Assembly: GCA_033032865.1 (NCBI GenBank)
Contig: JAWHQI010000328.1
Coordinates: 1,860,001-1,924,000 of the forward strand
Reading direction: 5' to 3'
Source of the DNA: Dactylorhiza incarnata
Taxonomy: Eukaryota > Streptophyta > Magnoliopsida > Asparagales > Orchidaceae
Length of the DNA: 64,000 nt
The translations under genes and the position numbers were made by a program. Below the pieces are notes generated by a model, which ran no database searches, was not told the DNA's origin, and saw nothing but the letters and a program-made list of their open reading frames with translations. Positions 43,203-54,450 of this stretch are shown here, one piece after another; position 1 is the stretch's first letter; every line of letters begins with the position of its first letter.

Positions 43203-44003
43203 ATGGCTGCTCCCGCAATAGATAAAATGAATGAGGAAATTAATAAAGTGGGATATCAAACCCACAAAATCCTGACCGATAACGAAACCTTCTCAAATAA
43301 TGTATATTATGGTTTTGAGCAGATAGAAATAGCCGCCACAAATAATAGAAATCAAATTCTGAACAGGGTCAATGAGAATGCCCACACAATAGATGCTCAT
43401 CTGCTTGAAGTAAGAAATAATCTGGATGTCACTGAGCAGACCCTGGTTGAACGGCTAAATCTGGTCAAAGGCAGCCTGGAGGAGCGAATAACCGAACAAG
43501 CCCTAAAGGGGGAGAATGACATAATAAATGCCAGTTCACATCAAGTGATGTGGATAACAAATGAGATCAAGCAGACAATGAATCAACCTCCATCAGTATA
43601 CATAACTGCCACTCCTTTTGCAACCATTGATTCTGATGAGTGTGGAATAGAATTGGGAGAATCAGCCTCCTCCAGAAAAATAAAGAGAATTCACAGCAAC
43701 CAGTATAGGGAAAAGAGACTGAGGGAAATTAAGTTGGATCCACAATCAGGAAGGTGGAGTCCTGTCTCAAGGGAAATAATAACTGAATCATGGATTCAGT
43801 TTGGATATCCACATCAAGACTATCCGAGGGTATACCAGTCAGCTGAATGGCAGAAACATCTGAAGCAGCTTGAGAGGAGGAAGAATCACAAGCTAGCATT
43901 CCCACAAGGTCCTCCTCCCTCTCCTAAGAAGATTCCCCTGCCCATCAACTACTATCAGAGGCAAAGGCAGAAAACCAAAGGAGCAAGCAGCAGCAGACAT
44001 TGA
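43203..44003 (+). pseudogene. C2 large 3' ORF, C-terminal part (out of frame)
   Basis: A 266-codon open frame shifted relative to 41717-42982. It contains an extended helical, heptad-like region (about residues 1-120), then a basic KR-rich segment, the SAEWQKHLK motif shared with C1 (SAEWIKHLE), and a basic Ser-rich tail. The 220 bp between the pieces holds stops and a frame change. It is therefore the C-terminus of one ancestral protein rather than a separate gene. Confidence 0.7.
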
Positions 44004-44226
44004 TGGGGCACCAAATTAAAATCTTAATTACACTGCTGGGGCAAATGAATGCTAATGTCTATTATTGAACATTTAATCTATTTATATGCTTAGCATTTAT
44101 TGTGAAGAACATTTAATCTGTCTTATGTGATTGCTGCTTTATGTGTAATGTTATCATCTGTTATATCTTATCATAAGTGACATTTATCATTGAGGTAAGT
44201 TAGGGCTTCTTCAAATAGGGGGAGAT
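44004..44226 (+). other. C2 3' UTR and PPT
   Basis: Short non-coding tail ending CAAATAGGGGGAGAT, the same PPT form as C1 on its own strand. The LTR follows at once. Confidence 0.8.
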
Positions 44227-45939
44227 TGTTGGGAACTGTGCCCTGCAATGTTCCTGATTTGAAGAAGTGCTCAGCTCAATGATAAATGCAAGTTGTATTT
44301 AACATTCCATCCAGTTTTTGCTTGCAGAGATTGACAACACATCATGTACCTTAGTTATTTAACTAAGTACCATATCGTCGAGAAGGATAAGAGACATCAA
44401 ATCAAGGGGGAGCTACAAGCTTGATGTACTCAGGGAGTTCAGCAAAGATAACTTATAATCTAAGGAAGTTAAAGAAATGTCGTCGAGAGGAATAGGATAT
44501 ATCGTCGACAAAGAATGATTGTCGCTGTAATGATGAGCAAAGCGACCGCTGAGATTTGGCGTGTTTGTCGAGTGCAGAAGGAAGATCGTCGAGCTCAGAA
44601 GGAAGATCGACGACCGCTGAGATTTGGCGTGTTCGTCGAGCGCAGAAGCAAGATCGTCGAACTCGGAAGGAAGATCGTCGACCGCTGAGACTCGTGAAGA
44701 TCATCGAACGAAGGATGGCAAGTTCGTCGATCGCAGAATGCTGTTCGTCGAATGCAGAGAAGACGCAGTATCATCGACTTCACCAAAGTGGCTGTGTCGT
44801 CGAGAAAGAACAAACATCATCTTAAATAATGCATGTCGTCGAGAGAACAATATGATCACGACGACATGATGCAAGAAGGAAGATCGCGACGACATAGTCA
44901 TAGATAGCTTTCGTTGTAATGATGCAAATATATTCAAGACAGAATTCAAATCTTGCGGATGTGCTGTCAGCAATTAATGTCGCCGCCTGATTGTCCAATC
45001 AGCAATCAGCGCATGCTTTGATAGATGGGCGTCTGACAGTAAAGGAAATTGTATGTGACCGTTATACGACTTGTCCATCTTATAAAAGGGAACAATGTTG
45101 CCCTAGAAAAAGAAGAAGCTTGCTGTGCAAGAAAAAGAAAGAGAAAAAGAATCTCGTCGCTATTCAATAGAATAGTATATTCAGCGGAGAAGAAAGAGAA
45201 CAAGATTCAAGCGTTCTCAAAAGAATCTGTCATCTTCATTGACTGAGAAGTCGTCGTTCAACATCAGGCAAAAAGAAGAGATTGAAGAAGAACCGCGCTA
45301 TCAAAGATCTGAATCAGAAGAATCTTCTTCAATCATAAGGAGCCAATCTTCAACAGGCTAAAGTTGTCGATCTTCATCCGGCAGAAGTAACAGTCTCTTT
45401 ACTGTATTTTCTTGTAAGGCTTGCGGGCCAATTTGTCTAGCTTGAGGGCTGGAGAGTTGTGAGGCTTGAGGGCCAGGGCAGTTCACTTGCGGGTGCGATT
45501 TGTCGAGCTTGAGGGCTCGGGGGCAGTAGGGGCTTGCGGGCCTAGGCTGTTGGGACTTGCGGGTCCGTGTTGTAGGGCTTGAGGGCTTGAGTGTCGAGCT
45601 TGCGGGCTCGGGGGCAGTAGGGGCTTGCGTGCCTAGGCTGTTGGGACTTGCGGGTCCGTGTTGTAAAGCTTGAGGGCCTAAAGCTTTTGGCGGCTTTTGC
45701 CGAGCCTAGCACACTGCTAGGTAGGCGCAGAGGGAGAGAGGACTACTCAAGACACCCGGTCTTGAGGAACCTCTATAGATCGTTGTGTGTTTTCTGTGTT
45801 TTGCTCTTTATTTTATAGATCCATTAATCAGAAACCAACAACATTATAAAGGGGAAGAAATAAATTTGAAAAACCTATTCACCCCCCCCCCCCCCCCCCC
45901 CACCTCTAGGTGATAAAGTAGACACCCCCATAAACAACA
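44227..45939 (+). repeat. C2 3' LTR
   Basis: 1713 bp, TGTTGGGAAC to CATAAACAACA. It has a run of about 20 C near 45883-45901 that is short and interrupted in the 5' LTR. Confidence 0.9.
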
Positions 45940-46877
45940 CAGTTGTTCGCCCCGCTTCAACTTTTGCAGGCTCAGAGGCTAAGGAGCATCACGACGCCAT
46001 GGCCATTCGCCATATGGGGGATGGATCTGGTTGGACCTTTCCCCTAGGAAAGTGGGAAAATAAGGTTTCTCTTGGTCATGATCGACTACTTCTCTAAGTG
46101 GTTGGAGGTTAAAGCTTTGGCCAAAGTCACCTCCCAGGTAATCCGCAACTTCGTGTGGGGGGAGATCATCTGGCGACATGAGCTCCCACAAGCCACAGTC
46201 ACCGATAATGCTCCGCAATTCACCAGTGAAGAGTTCATCAGCTTCTGCAGCCAGTTGGGGATAGACCTCAGGTTCGCATCCGTCCATCACCCCAGGAGCA
46301 ACAAGCAGGTGGAGGCAGCGAACAAGATCATAGTGAAGCTGCTCAAAAAGAAAGTGGAAAACTTGAAGTGGAATTGGGTGGAGCAACTCCCTTCGGTCCT
46401 GTGGGATCTAAGGACTACTCCCAACACCACCACTTGCGAGACCCCCTTCAAGCTCTCTCACGGTTGTGAGGCCACTATTCCCGTGGAATTTGAAGGCAAG
46501 ACACCGTGGTAAGGGCCGCCAAAGGGGGTGATGAAGAATGGAGAGCAGGGAATGAGGAGGAGCTATAACTCTCCCTAGACCTGATCGAGGAAGTCCGAGA
46601 TCTTGCCACCATTCGATAAGAAGAGGTAAAGCGGTAGATGGCTAAATACTTTGACTAGCATGTCAGGATCAAGCAATTCGAGAAGGGGGACCTCGTGTTA
46701 AAAAAGGTCAACGTGGCCATAAGGTCTGCCACAGTAGGAAGGCTCAATCCCAATTGGGAGAGCCCCTATGTCATGGAAGAAACTCTAAAGTCAGGGGGAT
46801 ATCGCCTCTAGAATATGGAAGGCTGGTCCATCGGTCACACATGGAGTGGTGACAAATTAAAGCATTTATATCCCTAA
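45940..46877 (+). pseudogene. H integrase core and C-terminus
   Basis: Resumes after C2 in frame. PWPFAIWGMDLVGPFP gives the first Asp, though a stop follows shortly. VMIDYFSKWLEVKAL, TDNAPQFTSEEF (second Asp), HPRSNKQVEAANKIIVKLL (Glu) and LPSVLWDLRTTPNTTT follow in the open frame 46072-46512. A frameshift near 46510 leads to the C-terminal region (GDLVLKKV, SGGYRL, LKHLYP) ending with TAA at 46875-46877. Confidence 0.85.
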
Positions 46878-46952
46878 GTTCATGTAATGAGAGTATTTAT
46901 GCTTTAAACTTCATTTTTCTTATACATGTGTGGTATAATAGCTTGCGTGGTG

Positions 46953-48290
46953 ATGATGGAAAGTTTCAAAATGTTTGGCCCCGAGCAGACCCGGTGACCA
47001 GGCTCTCACCTAGCTGGTAGGCTTGTAGGCTCACTCGGTGGTAGGATGGAAAGTTTCAAAATGTTTAACCCTGAGAAGACCCGCTAACGAGGCTCTCGCC
47101 TAGCTAGCAGGGTCGTAGACTCACTCGGTTGCAGGATGAAAAGTTTCAAAATGTTTGGCCCCGAGCAGACCCGCTGACTAGGCTTTCACCTAGCTAGCAT
47201 GGATGTATGCTCACTAGGTGCCAGGATGGAAAGTTTCAAAATGTTTGGCCCCGAGTAGACCCGCTGACCAGTCTCTCACCTAGCTGGCAGGGCTGTAGGC
47301 TCACTCAGAGACATGATGGAAAGTTTTGAAGGTTGGCCTGAGCAGACCCGCTGACTAGGATCACACCTAGCTGGCTGGGCCGTAGGCTCACTCGGTGGAT
47401 GGAAAGTTTCAAAATCTTTGGCCCTGAGCAGACCCGCTGACCAGGCTCTCACCTAGCTGGCGGAGCCATATGCTCACTCGGTGTCAGGATGGGATGTTTC
47501 AAAATGTTTGCCCCTGAGCAGACCCTCTAACTAGGCTCTCACCTAGCTGGCAGGGTCGTAGGATCACTAGGTTGTAGGATGGAAAGTTCAAAATGTTTAG
47601 CCCCGAGCAGACCCGCTGACCAGGATCTCACCTAACTGGCAGGGTCGTAGGCTCACTAGGTGGTATGATGGGAAGTTTCAAAATGTTTGGCCCCGAGCAG
47701 ACCCGCTGACCAGGCTCTCACCTATTTGGCAGGGTCGTAGGCTCACTTGGTGGCAGGATGAAAAGTTTCAAAGGTTGTCCCCGAGCAGACCCGCTGACTA
47801 GGCTCTCACCTAGTTGGCAGGGCCGTAGGCTCACTCGGTGGCATGATGGAAAGTTTCAAAATGTTTGGCCCCGAGTAGACCCGCTGACCAGGCTCTCACT
47901 TAGCTGGTAGGGTCGTAGGCTCACTCAGTGGCAGTATAGGAAGTTTCAAAATATTTGGCCCCAAGCAGACCCGCTGACCAGGCTCTCACCTAGCTGGCAG
48001 GGTTATAGGCTCACTTGGTGGCAGGATGGAAAGTTTCAAAATGTTTGGCCCCGAGCAGACCCGCTGACCAGGCTCTCACCTAGCTGGCAAGGACTTAGGC
48101 TCACTTGGTGGCAGGATGGAAAGTTTCAAAGGTTGGCGCTGAGCAGAGCCGTTGAACAGGCTCTCACCTAGCTGGCAGGGCCGTAGGTTCACTAGTGGGA
48201 TAGGATGGAAAGTTTCAAAGACGGGCCTCGAGCAGACCCGCTGACCAGGCTCTCACCCAGCTGGCAGGTTCATAGGCTCACTCGGTGGTA
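46953..48290 (+). repeat. H tandem array, 15 copies of about 90 bp
   Basis: I count 15 units, each with GGAAAGTTTCAAAATGTTTG, GAGCAGACCCGCTGACCAGG, CTCACCTAGCTGGCAGGG and GGCTCACTCGGTGG. The unit is homologous to the reverse complement of the N1 unit (shared GTTTCAAAA, CCCGCTGACCAGGCTC, CACCTAGCTGGCAGGG, GGTGGCAGGAT). Units have diverged more than in N1. Confidence 0.9.
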
Positions 48291-48808
48291 ACCCATGTGG
48301 AAGGCAAGGCGAGAAAGGAAAATCCCATAAAGAAAAGACTGACACAGGGCAAGTCTCACTATAGGGAAGGCGAATGGTGTCCATCATAAGGACACTCACC
48401 GGCGAATGGTACTATTCAGGAAAGGCACTCGCCTGGCGAGTGCACAGTATGGGTGGTAGTTAGCCCCAAGGTATGTGGGAATCGTGTGGGACGAAGTGGG
48501 TTCTCGACGCAGTTATGCGCCCGACGGAAATCAACAAAATTGTCTAAGTTCTAGGAGGGCATGAGCAAGTGCCAAAGGATGGTGACCGTGAGGCGCGCCT
48601 GGGAAGCGAGAGCATCTCAATCACGACCTAAGTCTAGGGGTCATGGTACTAAAGTGGGCAAGCGATAGGCAGGCGCATGTGCGAAAGTGAGGGAACATGC
48701 GAAAGGGCGTACGAGCGCGCAAGCTGTCGGATCATAATAGCGAGAAAGGCAGAAAAAGAAATATATAATAAGAATAACAATCACGAATGGAAGCAAAGGT
48801 ATTTCATT
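48291..48808. other. H 3' non-coding region
   Basis: Between the array and the antisense ORF. Contains GGCGAATGG and CTCGCC-type short repeats (48380-48440). No ORF recognised. Confidence 0.5.
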
Positions 48809-49891
48809 TCAATTCATCAAAAAGTTACAAAATGAAGGTTCTCGAAGTACATCTGAAGAAGAATAAAAGAAACAAAAAAGGATCTTCAAGGGTGGTCGTC
48901 GGCCTTCTCGCTGGAATGCTCCCTGCTCCTGCCTGGAGATTGAAGGCCGCCAAACTCCAGTAGAGATCAGCATCCCCGCGGGGTCATTCACCCAGACAAA
49001 GAGCTCAGGAATCATGCGGTGGGCGAGAATCCTCTCACCCTCTTCCTTCAGGAGTCTGGCCCTTCACAGCACCTCCAGCGCGTGCTTCGCCTCTCCCTGG
49101 GCCGATCTCCACATCAGTCCTTCAAGCTTGGCGTTAGAGTAAAGAAGCTGAGTTTCCCTCTCCGCGGGAGGTGGCCAAGCAGCGGCATCTCGCAACCTTT
49201 GGTTCTCGGCCTCCAGCTCCTTGAGACGTTCCTCAAGGATGCATGCCCGCACGAGTAGGGTGTCATAGTTGGCTATGCCCTGCAAGAATAAAGAAGGTTA
49301 ATGCGGAAAGAGAAAGAAAGAAGTGCAAGAGCTTAGGTCGCGACAAGGGGACACGCTCACCTCTCGGTCTGGGCGGTTGGCGAGGAGAGCCTCGACTTTG
49401 GCCAGTTGCTGCTTGACGGCCACGACCTCGGCAGAAGCGATAGAGCGGGTCTTCTCAACCTCGGCCAGGTTCCGCGCGAGGGTCATGCTACGACAAGAAA
49501 ACATATTACTCCACTCGATAGAGCGCATCATGGCTCACGTAGCCTCATGCACGAGAGTCTGAGTTGACTCGGTATCGTAGATGGATGCGCCCTCGTGGCT
49601 GTAGAGCGCGTAGGAGAGACCGTAGGCGTGGTCGCTGGTGGTTTCATTCTGCATCCAAGACGGAATGAGGGTGGAGATGGAGACCCGGTTAGCCCGCCGG
49701 TCCCAGTGAAGCAGAGCCTCGCTGGCCACATCCGCATACCTCTCACTGAGAGGGAAGTTTCGGTGCCCTCTCGGCACCGGCCCCGAGGAAGGCTCCACCG
49801 GCGCGATGGTGGTCTGGACCACTAGGTCCTGCAAAGCAGGTGCACTCGAGATGGGGGTCTCAGTAGCGACTGCCTTTAACTTGGCAGACAT
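48809..49891 (-). pseudogene. H antisense extra ORF, spliced, with one stop
   Basis: Minus-strand gene model. Exon 1 is 49891-49539 (ATG at 49891). Intron 1 is 49538-49488 (GTGAGC...TCGTAG). Exon 2 is 49487-49361. Intron 2 is 49360-49280 (GTGAGCG...CTTGCAG). Exon 3 starts at 49279. The junctions keep frame (117 codons + 2 nt, then 127 nt, then exon 3). Exon 3 meets a TGA at 49064-49066 but remains open in the same frame to 48809, so the TGA looks like a point mutation. Exons 2-3 encode a heptad-rich coiled coil (VAVKQQLAKVEAL, LEERLKELEAENQRL). Antisense extra ORFs after pol are known in some Tat elements. Intron 1 is only 51 bp, short for plants. Function unknown. Confidence 0.6.
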
Positions 49892-50119
49892 AATACCTTA
49901 GTTAGTTTTATTGACTGCACTGATAGGAGAGAAATATATTTAAATCTCAATTCACCCCCCCCCCCCCCCCCCCCTCTAGAGGATTCTCAGAGGCACACTG
50001 TGCACTGTCAATAGCAGTCGAGGGAGAATGTCTTTGGACGGCTACATAATGCTTTCTAAAGGATGGAGGAAGTCGAGGTAGAAGGGGGAGGAGGAGACCA
50101 TGTAGTTGAACCTATTACC
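49892..50119. other. Unassigned segment with LTR-like C-run
   Basis: CAATTCACCCCC... with about 19 C, then CTCTAGAGG (about 49950-49985), resembles the U5 end of Sirevirus LTRs (CTATTCACCCC...CTCTAGG). It may be an LTR fragment between the antisense ORF and C3. No gene. Confidence 0.35.
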
Positions 50120-51167
50120 TATTAAAATTTCTCGTTTTGATTAATTAGCGGAAAAATGGGAACTAGGTCGCAGGAACACTCTCAACCCAACTGAGCACAA
50201 TAAACCAGAAACAAAGAAAGAACACAAGGACTGGTATTCAAAACTCTTCTTTACAACTTGAGGTACACATGGCGAGACATGCTTCACCAATACAGTCGAA
50301 GAAGAATAACAACAACAAGACAAGAAGAAACCGATCAAGCCGCCCGACTAGCAAGCCGCCCGACTAAAACAAGGCTGTCCGCACGAACTGCCATGTCGCC
50401 AAACCGCAACTCAACACGCGGACTACCCGTTATTCCAATGCTGAAACTGTCCGCCCGAGCAAGGCCGCTTGACCGCTGTCACTTGGCCGCTCCTAACCGC
50501 GAACACTGCTGCTGACTAGCTGAACAGAAAGCAGACCGGCAAGGCAAGCCGCCTAACCGCACAGTCTGACTTATTGAGAGCAAGAACACAAGCCAAAGAG
50601 AGAAGCCGCAAACCGCGACCACCTACTGCTACCCGCCGCTAACTGCCACTGACTTAACTGATGCGGTCTCCCTGAACAAATCCGAACCACAAACAAGCCG
50701 CGCAACCTGCGAACACAATAGAGTCAATCTCAACCCGAGCGACTAGAAAAGTCTAACCGCACGAAAGACTTGCGAGCTCTCGCTTACTGTTCACTGTATT
50801 TGATCTGAGAGAGAGGTCCTATTTATAGGCGCGAGGTGGAGTGTGGTAACCGCCCATAGAGATAGGATAACCGCCTCAACTCGGTAGCTGGAAGAAAACA
50901 AACCTCGCGGCTTAAAGACGAACCGCACCGTTCTACCAGAACTCCAGGACTTGAAGCAGACCAAGTCCAAGAACAAGCGGACTGACAGACTGCCAGTCCG
51001 CGGTGAGTAAACAACCCGCGCGGTCTCAAGACAGACCGCACATCCTTCTGCGGGAAGACAACCCGCGCGGTCTCCATAACAGACCGCCCGGCCTGCTGCG
51101 GGTAGACAACCCGCGCGGTCTCCAAAACAAATCGCCCGACCTGCACTTCAATTCAATATTTTGAACA
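50120..51167 (-). repeat. C3 3' LTR
   Basis: 1048 bp. On the minus strand it starts TGTTCAAAATATTG. Preceded on the minus strand by the PPT CTTCAAGGGGGAG (51168-51180). Contains inverted repeats GCGGTCT / AGACCGC (51020-51039 and again near 51067) upstream of the TATA box at 50820-50827 (minus strand TATAAATA). Confidence 0.9.
50820..50827 (-). promoter_or_regulatory. TATA box in C3 3' LTR
   Basis: Minus-strand TATAAATA in CCTATAAATAGGACC. The 5' LTR copy is at 56033-56040. Confidence 0.6.
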
Positions 51168-52358
51168 CTCCCCCTTGAAGTGAGATGTGGAAGTCAACCC
51201 GAGTAAACCTCGTAACCGAGTGAATGGTCCCTTCGCTAGCGGCTTCATGAAGATGTCATCGATATTTTCCTCACTCCGCACATGCTCAACCATCAGAGAT
51301 CCCTCCATCACCTTTTCTTGAATAAAGTGATGCTCGATCTCAATGTGCATGGTCCGTGCATGACAAACTAGATTGATAACCAGTTTGAGGGCACTCTCAT
51401 TGTCACCGCATAGCTGAGTAGGATGTCGCACCTCCTCATGGATGTCTTCCACCAACCTCCTCAGCCAGATGGCTTCCTGAGCTACCAAGGCCGAAGCCTT
51501 GTACTCCGCTTCAGTGGTAGAAACAGATACTGAATCCTGCTTCTTGCTGCACCATGATATAGCTGCAGGGCCTGCCAAAAAGACGTATCCAAATGTCGAC
51601 TTCCAATCATCCGAATCTCCACCATAATCAACATCCATGTAACCATGCAGGTTAAAGCACGTATCTCTCCTATAACAGAGACCCAAATCAGAGGTCGACT
51701 TCACGTACTTCAGGATACTCCTGGACGCCACTAGATGAGGTTTTCGTGGCTCCGCCATATATCGACTTACCCTGCCAACTGCATATGCAATATCTAGTCT
51801 TGTAATCGTCAAATATATCAGACTCCTAACAAGAGCCCGGAACACCAATGGAACAGGAAGAATCCGTCCCTCATCCCTCCGAAGCTTTAGACCAACCTCA
51901 AGAGGAGTTGAACTACTCTTCCCTTCCTGCATGCCGAATCTCTTAACGATTCTCTCCGCATAACCCTTCTGGGAAATGAGCACTCCATTCTTCTGCCTCT
52001 CAACCTCGAGTCCAAGGAAATGGTGGAGCTCACCTAGATCCTTCATCTCAAATCTGATAGCAAGCTCAGCCCTTAGCCTTGCTACCTCCTCTTCTGAGTT
52101 CCGGGTGACAATCATGTCATCCACATACAACAGCACGAGGACCTGAATCTCTCCCTTCTTCTTGATAAACAAGCTAGAATCTGAGTCTGAAGCAAAGTAT
52201 CTGCAGAAATGAAGATATTCTGCGATCTTCCCATACTACGCCCTAGGCGCTTGCTTCAACCCATAGAGGGCCTTCTTCAACTTGCATACGTGTCCCGGAT
52301 GAACTTCCGATACATACCCAGGTGGCTGAACCATGAAGATGTCCCTGTCAATCTCGCC
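51153..52358 (-). pseudogene. C3 RT C-terminal half and RNase H
   Basis: VLLYVDDMIVT is intact (about 52100-52135), followed by FEMKDLGELHHFLGLEV, the SRPD-like region (TITRLDIAYAVG) and RNase H (YMDVDYGGDSDDWKSTFGY, SWCSKKQDSV, STTEAEYKA). The frame ends at 51153, 14 bp inside the LTR, so the coding end overlaps the PPT. A TAG between 52172 and 52358 replaces the Trp of APRAWYGK. Confidence 0.85.
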
Positions 52359-54450
52359 TTACAAGAAAGCATTCTTTACGTCAAGTTGCCAAATCATCCA
52401 TCCTTGGCAAGCTGCCAACGCAATCACCACCCGCACCGAAGTCTTCTTGGCCACTAGACTGAACGTCTCCTCATAATCCTCCCCATACTGTTGTGAGAAC
52501 CCTCGAGCAACAAGGCGTGCCTTGTACCGCTCGATACTACCATCCGCCTTCTTCTTCAGTTTGAACACCCACTTGCAAGTTACAGGAGTTATGTCATCAA
52601 CCTTGGGAACAAGATCCCAGGTTTCGTTCTTCCTGAGGGCAGCCATCTCCTCATCCATGGCATCTTCCCACTCCTTGAATCCAGTGGCTTCTTCAAATCT
52701 TAAAGGCTCTCGCTCGTCTAGAGGGATAGCAAAGAAACATGAAATAAAGCTCACCATGTTTCCTCCTGTATAACGAGCTGGTAGAATTATAGTCCTCTTT
52801 GACCTTCTCAAGGTCGGAACTGGACTAACCACTTCCACTGGTTCTTCAGAATCAACTCTGTTCTCAGACGTACTTGGAGCATTGCCCCCCCTGCTTCCAC
52901 AACCAGAAGCATCTGCCCCAGAGCTTGACACAATTGGAGCCCCTGGTGAAACAGGCAACTCCTCCTGAAGACCTTCTGCAGCTTCCTTTTGACTTTCAAC
53001 ATTGCTATCTACAAGTTCTACACCAGAACTCCCCTGGTATGACGTCAGCTCGTCGAACACCACATCGCGAGATACTACAAATCTCTGCATCTGGGGATCC
53101 ATGCACTTCCAGGCCGTCTTCCGGTCATCATACCCAACAAACACTAGTTTACTCTCCTTCGCCTCTAGTTTTGTTCTAAGGGCATCAGGAACGTGCACAT
53201 AGCAAGTTGAACCAAACACCCATAAGTGTCCCACACCGGGCTTCTCCTTAAACATCAGCTCATGTGGAGTCTTCATGTTGATCGGACTAAGAGGCATCCG
53301 ATTGGTGACAGAAGCAGCACAAGACGTACCCTCTGCCCAGAAGGAATTTGGAATATTCTTGGCATGAAGCCAGCACTTCACGGTCTCCGTCAAATGACAA
53401 ATTTTTCGCTCAGCAACTCCGTTCTGTTGTGGAGCATGCGCACAAGAGAGCTCTCTCCGGATGTCGTGCTTCCTGCAGAAACTAAATAACTCTCCTGAGG
53501 TAAACTCACCTCCATTATCAGTTCTCAGTTTTTTAATCCGCAATCCAAGACGACCCTCCACAAGCTCCTTGAACTCCACAAACTTCCCCAATGATTCTGA
53601 CTTCTCCTTCATAAAATACACCCAGGTATCTGGTGTAATCATCAATCAAAACCAGCATATACCGGTTGCCTCCAAGACTAGCAGTGTTGGTCGGGCCAAA
53701 AAGATCACCGTGAATCAACTCCAACGGCTTCTTGCACCTGCTCTGTGACTTGTCAAATGGAAGTCGATGAGACTTTCCATACTTACACCCCGCACAGACA
53801 TGACCCTCTCCCATAGACGATAAACTAGGCAAGCCTTTCACAAGGCCTTTTTCCTCCATAGCCTTCAGCTTCGCCATGCCAACATGCCCTAGCCTTTTAT
53901 GCCAGATAGCTGCGCTATCATTTTTCCGCATCTTATCAACATAGGAACTTGTTGATAAAATAAATATGTCCTTTACCCTTCTCCCAATATGAACTGTGTC
54001 AGCTTGCACCGATGACACATTCTTAAGGAACCTCACTTCTGTTGGACCAAATAGAACGTGATATCCGGCGTCTACAACGTTAGTCACCAAAAAGAGATTT
54101 TTCTTCATACCCGGCACATGATAAACACTCTGTAACTTGAGTGGACCCTTATCAATGCCTAAAGAAACCACCCCCTCTTGTTTGACTGCATGATTAGAAT
54201 CATCAGCGTTAATAATAACATCATTAGCTGAATAGGGCTGCGCATAAGAAAGCTTTGACCCACCTCCGGTGAGGTTATGACCACACCCGGAGTCAACAAT
54301 CCAGTCCTCCTCGTAGTTGATAGAAGAAAGAACATCAACGGACGCCGCCGTCAGATTTGCCGTAAAGGCACCCTCTCCTCCACGTTCAACATCATCATTC
54401 TTGGATCCAACTTCCTTCTTGCCAGCAGCATGCCCTGCCTGAAGATTCAA
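52359..54450 (-). pseudogene. C3 protease, integrase and RT N-terminal half
   Basis: 54450-53533 holds the protease (DWIVDSGCGHNLTG), the WHKRLGHVG and C-GCKYGK zinc region, and the start of the integrase core (LELIHGDLFGPT). A frameshift near 53600-53645 leads to 53645-52359, with LRTDNGGEF and APQQNGVAERK (second Asp and Glu), the Ser/Pro linker, and RT up to WQLDVKNAFL. A TAA there (52356-52358) interrupts before GEI. Confidence 0.85.

Larger units (their letters stand above)
38093..45939 (+). mobile_element. C2: Sirevirus-related element lacking pol
   Basis: LTRs at 38093-39783 and 44227-45939, flanked by CAGCT (38088-38092) and CAGTT (45940-45944), one base different. Inside are PBS TGGTATCAGAGC, a gag with internal deletion, no protease/integrase/RT/RNase H, then the large 3' ORF in two pieces, and a PPT ending GGGGGAGAT. 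Gag and the 3' ORF are homologous to those of C1, but the LTRs are not obviously related, so C2 is a separate family. It must rely on pol proteins from another element. Confidence 0.88.
117..49891 (+). mobile_element. H: degenerate Tat-like Ty3/gypsy element, split by three insertions
   Basis: H is reconstructed from four segments: 117-471, 6302-6764, 35782-38092 and 45940-49891. Target-site duplications of the intervening elements join them. Order is gag end, protease, RT, RNase H, a second RNase H-like domain, integrase, a tandem-repeat region and an antisense ORF. In known plant families, a second (archaeal-type) RNase H, tandem repeats after pol and extra ORFs are hallmarks of the Tat clade (Ogre/Retand/Tat). 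The coding frames contain many stops and frameshifts, so H is inactive. Its 5' LTR is outside the window and its 3' LTR was not found; C3 begins at 50120. It is the oldest layer here. Confidence 0.75.

Noticed and set aside
48809..49891. Antisense ORF as a captured host gene unrelated to H
   Set aside because: Possible, but its place after the Tat array and the known habit of Tat elements to carry antisense ORFs make an element gene the simpler reading.
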